42,934 nt of DNA from Planctomycetota bacterium (GTDB lineage Bacteria; Planctomycetota; Planctomycetia; Pirellulales; PLA5), in the NCBI GenBank assembly GCA_003576845.1, contig QEVJ01000039.1, positions 1 to 42,934 of the forward strand. Reading direction: 5' to 3'. The notes below the pieces were generated by a model. That model had not been told where the DNA came from and ran no database searches. It saw only the letters and a list, made by a program, of their open reading frames with translations. Numbering within the stretch: position 1 is the first letter of the stretch; every line of letters starts with the position of its first letter. The translations under genes and the position numbers were made by a program. Shown one piece after another: positions 1 through 8,111 of the stretch.

Positions 1-13
1 GCAAGAGGCCTGA

Positions 14-403
14 GGTAATGAAAAACCAGGCAACCCGCAAGTTCTCCCAGAAAGATCAAATACCATTGCAACTGCACATGATGCATCTGGCAACCGGCCG
101 ACGCGCGTGCCGTTCGATCGCCGCCACGTGTTCACGATGGAAACGGTCGATCTCCAACCGCTCGTGACCAGCGGTACGGTCAAGCGCGTCGGGCAAGACT
201 ATCTGTGGGTGCGGTTGTGAATCGAAGGGGCCCACTTCGTGGCCGGACCGTGGTTCACGGTTCAACCCTCGGGCACATGGCGGGAAATCGACCGCATCTG
301 GATAAGTAACGGGAATCAGAGCCTATCCGCGCGGGTGGAAATCCGCGCCGAACTCGAGGAGCCAAACCATGACGCGTCCTTGCTCATCACCACGCGACCC
401 TAA
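14..403 (+). pseudogene. Decayed coding fragment with an in-frame stop
   Basis: One reading frame is open from base 14 to a TAA at 401-403 except for a single TGA at 218-220. Both halves use GC-rich third positions like the real genes nearby. The first half ends with residues such as GTVKRVGQDYLWVRL, and the second reads on with WFTVQPSGTWREIDRIWISN, which looks like beta-strand-rich protein. A further stop lies at 11-13 and no convincing start codon is present. The best reading is the 3' remnant of an inactivated gene. A chance open frame in GC-rich DNA is possible. I recognise no family. Confidence 0.35.
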
Positions 404-3071
404 CGCGAACTGGCCTGTCGCTGGACAAACGATTCTGAAACACGGAGAGTTGGAGCAGCCTCCGTGTTTCAGTGCGTTCCTTCCCGTCGTCGCGGCGGTC
501 GCGATTTGGTTGGCCATCGCCGTGCCGGTTGCTGCCGATCCTTGCGGGATGGTGCCGCCGATCTATCTGGCGGGCGGGTCGCCGATTACGCGCGTTGGCC
601 TGCAAAAAACGTACGTCTTTTACAAGAACGGCGTGGAGACGTTCATCATTCGCCCCGGTTTTTCGGGCAAGGTCGACGAGTTCGGCATGTTGATTCCGTT
701 TCCGACACCGCCGGCGATTCGCAAAGTGCCCGACGACGTGTTCGCCCACGTCGCGGCGGCGATCGACCCGCCGGAAGTGATCGTCGATTTGCATCCAAAG
801 CCGGCAGACGATACGCCAACCGCCGCGTCGGCGGTGCGCGACAAAGACAGGGCCGGTGAGAGCCCGCTCCGCTTCGACGACGTTCGCGTCCTGCGCCAAG
901 AAGCCGTCGGCATGTACGAAGTCGCGGTGCTCGAAGCGGGCAGCGCCGCGGCGCTCAACCGCTGGATGACCGACCACGGTTACAAGTATCCCAATGGCAT
1001 GGACCGCGTGTGCAACGAGTACATCGCCCAGCGTTGGTGCTTCGTCGCGGTCAAAACCAAGGTCGGCAACAAATCGGGCGTCGATCCGCGGCCCGGCCAG
1101 CGTTCGATCGACTCTAAATTGCCCGACGGAGCGACGTTCGACGGCTTCGTCCAGGCGATGGGCTTTCGCTTCAAGAGCGAAAAACTGGAAGTACCGATGC
1201 GGCTCTCGTCGTTCAACGAGGGCGAGCTGCACAACGTCGTGTATTTGCTCGCCGACGGGCCGCAGCGGATCGCCACCATGCCCGAGGCGCTCGTCGTCCG
1301 GCAACTGCCGGGTAGCGAACTGCTGCGAAACGTGACCGAGCCGCTGCCGGTGCGCATCTTGGGCGGCACAGACGCCGATCTGACCGACTGGCACAAGCAG
1401 CGGCTCAAGACGCAGCGCGATCCCAAGCCGCACAACGGCATTGCCCGCGACGTGTTTGCCTCCGATCTTCTCGCGGTGCGTTCGGGCGAGCTTTCCTTGC
1501 CGCACGAAGAGCGCGAAAAGACGCTGCTGCGGATCAGCGAGCGTCTGGGCCTTCGCGGCGGCGAAATCGACGTGCTGCATCAGCAGGTTTTGGCCGAGGA
1601 ACACGAAAAAACGGTCAACGCGGCGCTGGCGGACCTCAAAGGTATGACGATGACTGTGATCGACGGCGATTTCGATCGTAAGGTGTTGTCTCGGGAAAAC
1701 ATCCTGTTTCGCGGTTTCGAAATGCCGGCCGATCGGAATCACCCGGCGGCGTACGACGCCAAGCAATTTGGTCCCGGCGGCCAGCGCGAGGGCACGCTGT
1801 ATCGCACGAGCCGCACCGTGAACAACGTCGAGCGGCTCGTGGCCGTCGCCGATCCACAGCGCAGGACCGAGTCGAATGCGGCCGTGCTGCGTAGCGCGGC
1901 GATCGTCGTGGCGGTCATCGTCGCCGTAGGGCTGTTTTTGCGTTGCCGCGGCGGGACCAAGGATGTCGCGGCGCGGTTGTGGGCGTTGCTGTTGATCGCC
2001 ATCGGTATTGCGGCCCTGGTCACGACTTCGGTCGCACAAGAGCGCGGCGGCAACCGCGACACCGGTGGAGACGGACGCAAGGAAACGGCGCCTGTCGCGA
2101 ATCGTCACCTCCGCGAGCTCGTTCGTCAGCTTGCCGACGCGGACGTCGCCGAAGACGTCGTACGGTCGCTCGTGGCGCACGGCGACGACGCGGTCCCGCT
2201 GCTGTACGGCGAAGCCGTCGAAGGGCCGGACATGGCGACCCGGGGTTGGGCGATCGTCGCGCTCGGCGAAATCGGCACGAAGTCGGCGGACGAGCACTTG
2301 GAACGCCTGCACCAAGATGGAAATCAACCGCCGCTGGTGCGCACGTGGGCTGCGGCCGCTCGCATCGAACTTTGCCGCGAGATGGAAACGCTACTCCAAC
2401 GCACGAATCTCGCCACCGCGTTTCCCGCCACCGGTCGGCCGCTGGCGATGCGCCTCGTCGCCATGACGTCGACCGACGGCAAGCCACTCGAAGTCGCACA
2501 ACTGCTCCGCGCCGCCCAACAAGTTCCGCAACTTCAATCGGCCCTCGCGCCGGCGATTCTGGCCACCGAACCCAAGGAACTCGGCGCCACGATGCTCCGC
2601 GACGAAGACGCAAACGCCCGCTACACCGCTACCCAATGGCTGGCTACGCTGACGGCCCAACACGCGGACGAGAGGAAGACCGCGGAAGTAGCCGAGACGA
2701 TCGCCGGTCTGCTGACCTTCGACGCGGAGGCGAAACAGACGCCGTGGCATGGCGGACCGTTGTACGTGCCCTCACTTAGCCCGCAGTGGCCGCAAGCCGA
2801 AGCCCGCCGGCTCGTCGGTTCGCTGATCGCGTGGCACGTATGGTGCGACCGCCGCGAGGACCGCGAGGAGCAGCGCAAAATCGACAACGCGCTGGCCAGC
2901 GTCAATCTGGCCGGGATCGTGGGCTATCAGTTTCAAGGCGTCGGCGTCGACTCGGCTAACTGGCTGGCCGCATGGTCCAAGGTCGTTGGCCGCGACGCGG
3001 TGATCGAAATGCTCCGTGCCCAGGGCATCGATAAGGAATCCCGGTATGTGAACTCGCTGCCCGAGCGTTGA
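369..3071 (+). CDS. DUF2330 family membrane protein with C-terminal HEAT-like repeats
   Basis: This is a 900-residue protein. An extended N-terminus leads into a hydrophobic export signal (about residues 36-56) ending in VAADPCGM, where the mature DUF2330 domain begins (CGMVPPIYL, then FIIRPGFSGKVDEFGMLIPF). DUF2330 proteins are exported proteins of unknown function. Two hydrophobic segments near residues 504-522 and 535-556 probably anchor it in a membrane. The remainder to about residue 780 looks like alpha-helical HEAT-type repeats (for example GWAIVALGEIGTKSADEHLE), which usually bind other proteins. The ATG at 369 is the longest start; a TTG at 450 preceded by GGAG would remove a hairpin-coding segment and is an alternative. 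Its 3' end is 14 bp from the convergent barrel gene. Family call is firm, role unknown. Confidence 0.85.
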   Translation: MTRPCSSPRDPNANWPVAGQTILKHGELEQPPCFSAFLPVVAAVAIWLAIAVPVAADPCGMVPPIYLAGGSPITRVGLQKTYVFYKNGVETFIIRPGFSGKVDEFGMLIPFPTPPAIRKVPDDVFAHVAAAIDPPEVIVDLHPKPADDTPTAASAVRDKDRAGESPLRFDDVRVLRQEAVGMYEVAVLEAGSAAALNRWMTDHGYKYPNGMDRVCNEYIAQRWCFVAVKTKVGNKSGVDPRPGQRSIDSKLPDGATFDGFVQAMGFRFKSEKLEVPMRLSSFNEGELHNVVYLLADGPQRIATMPEALVVRQLPGSELLRNVTEPLPVRILGGTDADLTDWHKQRLKTQRDPKPHNGIARDVFASDLLAVRSGELSLPHEEREKTLLRISERLGLRGGEIDVLHQQVLAEEHEKTVNAALADLKGMTMTVIDGDFDRKVLSRENILFRGFEMPADRNHPAAYDAKQFGPGGQREGTLYRTSRTVNNVERLVAVADPQRRTESNAAVLRSAAIVVAVIVAVGLFLRCRGGTKDVAARLWALLLIAIGIAALVTTSVAQERGGNRDTGGDGRKETAPVANRHLRELVRQLADADVAEDVVRSLVAHGDDAVPLLYGEAVEGPDMATRGWAIVALGEIGTKSADEHLERLHQDGNQPPLVRTWAAAARIELCREMETLLQRTNLATAFPATGRPLAMRLVAMTSTDGKPLEVAQLLRAAQQVPQLQSALAPAILATEPKELGATMLRDEDANARYTATQWLATLTAQHADERKTAEVAETIAGLLTFDAEAKQTPWHGGPLYVPSLSPQWPQAEARRLVGSLIAWHVWCDRREDREEQRKIDNALASVNLAGIVGYQFQGVGVDSANWLAAWSKVVGRDAVIEMLRAQGIDKESRYVNSLPER
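435..472 (+). terminator. Perfect 13-bp hairpin, terminator-like
   Basis: CTGAAACACGGAG (435-447) is exactly complementary to CTCCGTGTTTCAG (460-472) with a 12-nt loop. It lies 32 nt after the stop of the decayed fragment, so it may be that gene's old terminator, but no T-tract follows. It also lies inside the N-terminal extension of the DUF2330 frame, which raises doubt about the ATG at 369. Confidence 0.4.
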
Positions 3072-3085
3072 CTCGCGCGCGGCGA

Positions 3086-4879
3086 TTAGTACCGCAAGCC
3101 AATGAAGAACGAGAAGTTGCGAATCTTATCGCCGTCTTCGTGGGCGATCGGGAAGGCGAGGTCGAGGGCGATCGGCGCGGGGCCGAGGGCGGCGTTGCTG
3201 ATTCGCAGGCCGAAGCCGGGGGCGACACGGAAGTCTTCCCATTCGATCCTGTGGTCTTCCTCGACCGTGCCCGCGTCCACGAACACGACGCCGCGGAGCA
3301 TGTCGTCGGCGGTGATCGGGAACATGTACTCGGCGGTGGTAAGGAGCTGGAACTCGCCGCCGACGATCACGTCGCCGCTCTTGGGCGAAGCGCCGCGGAA
3401 GCCGAACCCGCGGATCGTCGAGTAGCCGCCGGCGTAGAAGTGGTCGTAGGCCGGCGTGTCGCTGCCGGCCCAACCGGCCTGGCCGCCGAGGTGCAGCACG
3501 TGCCGCCCGGAGCCGTCGATGCGTTCGGTGAGCGTGAAGAACTGGCGGGCTTCGAGCGTGGTGATCGGGTATTCGAACGAACCGAAGACCTGCTCGTGGC
3601 CGATCTCGACGATGTGACCTTGCGTGGGCAGGAAGGCGTCGTCGCGCGTGTCGTGGCCGAGCGACAGTTTCACGCCCAACAGCGTGTTCGAGCCGAGCAT
3701 GTCGGCGACCTCGGGCACGGGTGGGATGATCCGCGGATTCGAGATGTCGACGTCTTCGCCGCGAAACGCGGCCGTGACGGTCCAGTCCTTCGGCAATTGA
3801 TAGCCGAGAGCGACGCGCCCGCCCAAGCGGCCTTCGTCCCAATCGTAGAAGCGGCGATCGTAGTAAAAGCCCGACAAGCCGAGCGTGAACATCGAGTCGA
3901 ACAGATACGGCTCTTGCCACGAGACCATGTAACGGTGGACCGACGTGCCCGGCATGGCTTCGAGGCGGAAGCGTTGCCCGCCGCCGCGCCACGCATAGCC
4001 GTTGCGGACGTCGTCCCAACTGCGCGGAAATCGCTTCCAGTCGAAGTTCTGTTCGTCGATGACGAACTGGCCGATGAGGCCGGCGTCGGAGTTGATGCCC
4101 GCGCCGATCATCATCCGGCCGGTGCGGGTTTCGTGGACGACGGCGTCGAGGTCGACCGTCAAATGTGGCGGCACGATGGCATTGAGCGGATCGCCCATCA
4201 CCGACGCTCCCGACCCGGAATTGAGGCCGGGACCGGGGCGAATTCCGCCGGGAAACGGAGCGCCGGGAACGCTAACGGTCGTGCCGGGAACGTAACCTGG
4301 CGGCGGCGACGTCGTCGCTGAGCCGTTAGCGCCGGCTGCACCGTTCGAGCCGTAGCCCGTGCTATTGAACGACGGCGAGGCGTAGTTGGCCGGGGGACTG
4401 GTCGTCGCGCCGGCCGGCGGCAAATAGGGCGACGAGTATGCCGGCGGCGCGCTGTAGTTGGGATACGTGTTGGCGGCCGGAGCGGCAGGCGTTGCTGTGC
4501 CGCGATAGGGATTGCCCCAGGCCGCCGCGCCGGGCGTGTTGGGGTACGGATTGACCGGCTGCGTGAACTGAGCCGGCTCTACGCGGCTCGATTCGCCCGG
4601 CGCGACGGAACCGACCGTGCGGCCGCCGTAATACGTGCCGCTTGCATCGCCGTAGTCGGCATTTTGTGCTCGAACCGTGGGACGCTGCGCATCGTGCAGT
4701 TTCGGAGCGTTTGCTTCGTCGTTCGCGGGAACATCGACGCTCGGCGGGGCGAGCGACGCAAGCTCGCGATCCGACATCGGCGCGCGGTCGCCGTTCGGCG
4801 CGAGCAAGCCGCAACCGGCAAGCGGGACCAGCGCCGCGACGAGCAGCGTCCATCGGTGCAATTGCCGCAGTTGGGTCAC
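3086..4879 (-). CDS. Omp85/BamA-type outer-membrane beta-barrel with lipoprotein signal
   Basis: The chosen start is GTG at 4879-4877, preceded by AGGAG at 6-nt spacing; it gives 597 residues and shares GTGA with the stop of the upstream POTRA gene. Residues 1-23 form a lipoprotein signal ending in the lipobox LAGC (Cys23). A long Pro/Ser/Thr/Asn-rich linker runs to about residue 240. The rest is an Omp85-superfamily barrel (surface antigen D15 type), with the RGF motif in STIRGFGFRG and an aromatic C-terminal strand ending in FFIGLRY, the usual recognition signal for barrel assembly. BamA inserts beta-barrels into the outer membrane; here the barrel half is a separate polypeptide and must work with the POTRA protein beside it. 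No POTRA domain is visible in this protein. Confidence 0.85.
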   Translation of the reverse strand: MTQLRQLHRWTLLVAALVPLAGCGLLAPNGDRAPMSDRELASLAPPSVDVPANDEANAPKLHDAQRPTVRAQNADYGDASGTYYGGRTVGSVAPGESSRVEPAQFTQPVNPYPNTPGAAAWGNPYRGTATPAAPAANTYPNYSAPPAYSSPYLPPAGATTSPPANYASPSFNSTGYGSNGAAGANGSATTSPPPGYVPGTTVSVPGAPFPGGIRPGPGLNSGSGASVMGDPLNAIVPPHLTVDLDAVVHETRTGRMMIGAGINSDAGLIGQFVIDEQNFDWKRFPRSWDDVRNGYAWRGGGQRFRLEAMPGTSVHRYMVSWQEPYLFDSMFTLGLSGFYYDRRFYDWDEGRLGGRVALGYQLPKDWTVTAAFRGEDVDISNPRIIPPVPEVADMLGSNTLLGVKLSLGHDTRDDAFLPTQGHIVEIGHEQVFGSFEYPITTLEARQFFTLTERIDGSGRHVLHLGGQAGWAGSDTPAYDHFYAGGYSTIRGFGFRGASPKSGDVIVGGEFQLLTTAEYMFPITADDMLRGVVFVDAGTVEEDHRIEWEDFRVAPGFGLRISNAALGPAPIALDLAFPIAHEDGDKIRNFSFFIGLRY

Positions 4880-6705
4880 GGGTATCTCCTGGCGGCAGCG
4901 GCGGGAGGCGTTCGGTCGTAGTAGCTCTTCGGCGCATAACCGCTTGTCTGCGGCGTTGCGCGCGGTCCGCGCCATTGCGGCGACGGAGCATCTAGTGGGA
5001 CACCGCGCGGGCCATCGCGCGGGTCGATCGCCGCGGCCCGTTCGACCGGCTCACGCGGCAAACCGCGGACGATCGCGTACAGCACCGGCGGGCCGTCGGG
5101 CGTTTCGTAGACGTACACCAGATCGAGCGTGCGCGAATCGTCGTCGGGACTTTGACCGCGGACCTTGCGGACGCCGCCGCGGCCCACGACGCTCGTTTCG
5201 CCGTCTTCGGGCCGCGAAAACTTGATCTGCGGCATCTTGGTCGGGTCCTGCCGCTCGAAGACGCCGGCCCGCATCAGCCGCCGCTGGGCTTCGCGGATCT
5301 CGCGGATGTCGGCGATGTCGCCGGGCCGCAGGCGGATATTGTTCTTCACCACGTTGAGCCGCGTGTGGGGGCTTTCGCCTTCGATGAGCACGTTGATCTC
5401 GCCGATGCGATAGCGATCGCCTTCGACGACTTTGTAGACGAGGTCGAGCTGGCCCGGCTCTTCGAGGAATCGCGGGTCGGCCTTGACGTCGGCAAAGACG
5501 TATCCCTCGCCGCCGTACTCGTTCAGCATGGCAGCGACGTCTTTGTTCATTTTGCCCTGGTCGAAGAACTGGCCCGCGGTGAGCTGCAAATCCTTGTCGA
5601 GGCGGTTCGTGGCGATCTTCTCGTTGCCTTCGATCGCGACGCTGCGGATTTTGTAGCGTTCGCCCTCGCTGATGACGAACGTGAGCGTGAGCCACTCGCG
5701 GTCTTCGTCGTATTGGAGCATCCGGCGGACTTGAGCGCGGAAGTAGCCGAGGCTGCGGTAATAAGCCGTGAGCCGCTCTTCATCTTCTTCGATCTTCTTG
5801 TGGTCGACGTAGCCGCCGAAAACCCAAAGCACGCCGGGCTTGGACTGAATCTGCGTCTTGAGGCGGGCGTCGGTGACGATCGTATTCCCGACGAAGTTCG
5901 TCCAGGCGATCTTTTGCGACTGACCTTCGTTGAGCAGGTAGACCACACCCTTGTCGGTCGGCTTCGTGCCTTCGATGATCGAAACGGTCATGCGGTTGTA
6001 GCCGCGCTCGCGGTAGAACTCTTCGATCTTGCGGCGGCCTTCTTCGATTTCGTAGGGCGAGAGCGGCCCGCCGACCTTGAGGCCGACTTTTTCCAACAGC
6101 TTCTTGTCGCGAATCTGATCGTTGCCGACGATCTTGACGTATTCGATCGTGGGCCGTTCGACGACTTCGAACGTGATCTCGACGCCGTCGCCGACGAACT
6201 TGCTTTTCGGCCGGACATCGACGAACATGCCCGAGCGGTTGAGCTCCCGAACGTCGCGTTCGATCTGCTCTTCGTCGAAGGTGTGGCCCTCACGGACTTT
6301 GATTTTTTCGAGCACCTTCTTGCGCTCGATTCGCCGATTGCCGACGATTTCGAGCCTCGTGACGCGGCGGCCCGGGTTTCGGGCGTCGGCCGGAATGAGT
6401 TGCTTCCCGCCGTCGACCGGAAGCGCACGCCGGGCTTCGTCGAGCAGATTCGGGTCGCGGGCGGCGTCCAAATTCGGCGGAATCAGTTCGGGATCGAGCT
6501 TGCCCGGATTGTGCGGAGGCGTTTCGTAGTCCTGCGGGCCGAAACTCGCCGGGCGCTCGGCCGCGGCGCTCGGCTTCGGCGACGGGGCCGTCGCCTGAGC
6601 CTGGGCGGATTTGACGGGCGCAAGCATCAGAGCGACGACCGCCAGCACGAAGGCGACGGCGCGCGAATGCGGCGTGAGCGGTGCGGTGTGGCCGCGATCG
6701 GTCAT
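4876..6705 (-). CDS. Five-POTRA periplasmic protein, N-terminal half of a split BamA
   Basis: From ATG at 6705 this gives 609 residues with a signal peptide (hydrophobic VAFVLAVVALMLAPVKSAQA). After an Ala/Pro-rich linker come five consecutive POTRA-like units of about 75 residues, starting near RVTRLEIVGNRRI, TIEYVKIVGNDQI, KIAWTNFVGNTIV, RYKIRSVAIEGNEKI and RYRIGEINVLIEG. POTRA domains bind unfolded outer-membrane proteins in the periplasm. Canonical BamA carries them on the same chain as the barrel; this protein ends soon after the fifth and has no barrel. Its TGA overlaps the GTG of the barrel gene by four bases, so the two are translationally coupled. No clear ribosome binding site precedes ATG 6705; a longer frame to 6846 exists but lacks a better signal. 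Confidence 0.85.
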   Translation of the reverse strand: MTDRGHTAPLTPHSRAVAFVLAVVALMLAPVKSAQAQATAPSPKPSAAAERPASFGPQDYETPPHNPGKLDPELIPPNLDAARDPNLLDEARRALPVDGGKQLIPADARNPGRRVTRLEIVGNRRIERKKVLEKIKVREGHTFDEEQIERDVRELNRSGMFVDVRPKSKFVGDGVEITFEVVERPTIEYVKIVGNDQIRDKKLLEKVGLKVGGPLSPYEIEEGRRKIEEFYRERGYNRMTVSIIEGTKPTDKGVVYLLNEGQSQKIAWTNFVGNTIVTDARLKTQIQSKPGVLWVFGGYVDHKKIEEDEERLTAYYRSLGYFRAQVRRMLQYDEDREWLTLTFVISEGERYKIRSVAIEGNEKIATNRLDKDLQLTAGQFFDQGKMNKDVAAMLNEYGGEGYVFADVKADPRFLEEPGQLDLVYKVVEGDRYRIGEINVLIEGESPHTRLNVVKNNIRLRPGDIADIREIREAQRRLMRAGVFERQDPTKMPQIKFSRPEDGETSVVGRGGVRKVRGQSPDDDSRTLDLVYVYETPDGPPVLYAIVRGLPREPVERAAAIDPRDGPRGVPLDAPSPQWRGPRATPQTSGYAPKSYYDRTPPAAAARRYP

Positions 6706-7016
6706 CGGCAAAAGCCCATCGAGCACGCCCGGTGCAGGCGCAGGACGAGATGTGCGAAGTTGAAAGGCCGCGTAGAAATACAAAAACGGCCAACCCGCGG
6801 CAAGGGGAGTTCCGCGGCAATTCACGCGGCCATTTGGCGGGACCACGTCAGCTTATGCGCACGAAGCGATTCTCGCCCAATGTCAAGATCGGAACCTCAG
6901 AAATTAGCTAGTCCAGTGCGTTGCCGAGACAGCCACAGTCCCGCAGACTCTCAATCCGCGCCACGTGCCATCATCGCTTGCGGCCAAATGCCGCGCCGCA
7001 AAGTCGCGGCGTCTCG
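6706..7016. other. 311-bp intergenic region upstream of the split bamA operon
   Basis: On the minus strand a TTGACA (near 6887) lies about 180 bp upstream of the POTRA gene, but no good -10 box follows at 16-18 bp, so a promoter is only possible. A hairpin CGCCGC (6995-7000) / GCGGCG (7007-7012) just after the stop of the next minus-strand gene could end its transcript; it has no T-tract. No coding sequence is supported. Confidence 0.4.
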
Positions 7017-8024
7017 TCACTTGCCGCGCTCGAGGCGGAAGAGCGGCGCGCCCATTTGCGCCACGTACAGAACATCGTCCTTAGCATCGTAGGCGAGCCA
7101 CGTCAGCGGGCTGTTGGCCTGGATGCCTTTCGGGAAGACGATCGGCTCGGACCACGTGCTGCCCACATCGCGCGATTCGACGAGGCCGCGCGACGTGAGC
7201 GCGAGCATGTGCTTTTCTTCCTGGCCGAAGACGGGGCCGAAGCGGCCGTCTTTGATCGCGCAGACGTGCTTCCACGTTGCGCCTCGGTCGGCGGTCGTGA
7301 GAATGGCGCCGTCGACGAGCCAGTAGACTTTGCCGTTATGCCATTGCGGCAGGGCGCGGGTATTCCAATCGCCACATTCGGTGAAGGTCTTGCCCGCGTC
7401 GGCGGTGCGGTGCGGTTTGCGTTTGCCTTGCGAGCCGCGCAGGACGACCGCGGTCTTATCGTCGAACACGCATGCGGGACCGAAGTCCTTGCCGAGGTCG
7501 TCGTCGAACGACTTTCCACCGTCGGTCGAGCGCAACAGCACGTCGCCGGACTCGTGCTTGAGGGCGAGGACAAGTTTGGCATTCGGATCGTAGGGCGCCG
7601 TGGCAACCCAATCGACGTGATTCGAATCGCGGTGCATCGCCGACCACGTGGCGCCGCCGTCGTTGCTCGCGACGATCGGACCGCCGTAGACCGTGGCGAT
7701 GACGAACCGGTCGACGCCCGAGCTCTTCAGGGCGGGAGCGAGCACGATCGAGCCGGGCCATTCAGTGCGGCCCTTGATTGCGTCGCCGTGGCGTTTCCAC
7801 GTCGCACCGCGATCGGTTGAGCGATAAAGGCCCTTCTCGCTCAAGAAGGCGTAGACGTCGCCGGTCGTGGGATGCGTCGCAACGCCGGTGAGTCCCCCGT
7901 AGCCGGGCTTTTCCTTGGCGTTCAGATCGGCGGAGATCTCTCGCCACTCGGCGGCCACGGTTCGCTCCGCGGAGAGAATTGCGATTGCGAGCAGGATTGT
8001 TCGGAGCGGTCGATGGGTTGCCAT
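7017..8024 (-). CDS. Exported BNR/sortilin-like beta-propeller protein
   Basis: This 335-residue protein begins with a signal peptide (TILLAIAILSAERTVAA). It contains repeated BNR/Asp-box-type units, for example GLYRSTDRGATWKRHG, SNDGGATWSAM, LLRSTDGGKSFDDD and TTADRGATWKHV, the pattern of sialidase/VPS10-like propellers and Ycf48-type assembly factors. These folds bind ligands or glycans; no sialidase catalytic set is evident, so an enzymatic call is not justified. It is followed on the same strand by the POTRA gene about 310 bp away, so a shared operon is doubtful. Fold call good, function unknown. Confidence 0.75.
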   Translation of the reverse strand: MATHRPLRTILLAIAILSAERTVAAEWREISADLNAKEKPGYGGLTGVATHPTTGDVYAFLSEKGLYRSTDRGATWKRHGDAIKGRTEWPGSIVLAPALKSSGVDRFVIATVYGGPIVASNDGGATWSAMHRDSNHVDWVATAPYDPNAKLVLALKHESGDVLLRSTDGGKSFDDDLGKDFGPACVFDDKTAVVLRGSQGKRKPHRTADAGKTFTECGDWNTRALPQWHNGKVYWLVDGAILTTADRGATWKHVCAIKDGRFGPVFGQEEKHMLALTSRGLVESRDVGSTWSEPIVFPKGIQANSPLTWLAYDAKDDVLYVAQMGAPLFRLERGK

Positions 8025-8073
8025 GCGAGGCAGATCGGAAAAAGAAGTGAATGGTTGAGTCGGTGCGTGCGCT

Positions 8074-8094
8074 GCGTCATGCGGAGCATGACGC
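8074..8094 (-). terminator. Hairpin after the PQQ-propeller gene
   Basis: GCGTCATGC (8074-8082) and GCATGACGC (8086-8094) form a perfect 9-bp stem with a 3-nt loop, 17 bp past the stop of the minus-strand gene. There is no run of T after it, so it may act as an mRNA end stabiliser or a factor-dependent terminator. Confidence 0.45.
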
Positions 8095-8111
8095 CCAGAA
8101 TTGCACGATGG

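Noticed and set aside
387-2327. 646-residue minus-strand frame opposite the DUF2330 gene
   Set aside because: It is Arg/His/Pro-rich with no recognisable motif, and the plus strand encodes a clear DUF2330 protein. It is a high-GC shadow.
3068-4321. 417-residue plus-strand frame
   Set aside because: It lies opposite the Omp85 barrel gene, which has strong motifs and a ribosome binding site.
5152-7092. 646-residue plus-strand frame with many Asp/Phe residues
   Set aside because: It mirrors the five-POTRA gene on the other strand; its composition is the reverse-complement signature of that gene.
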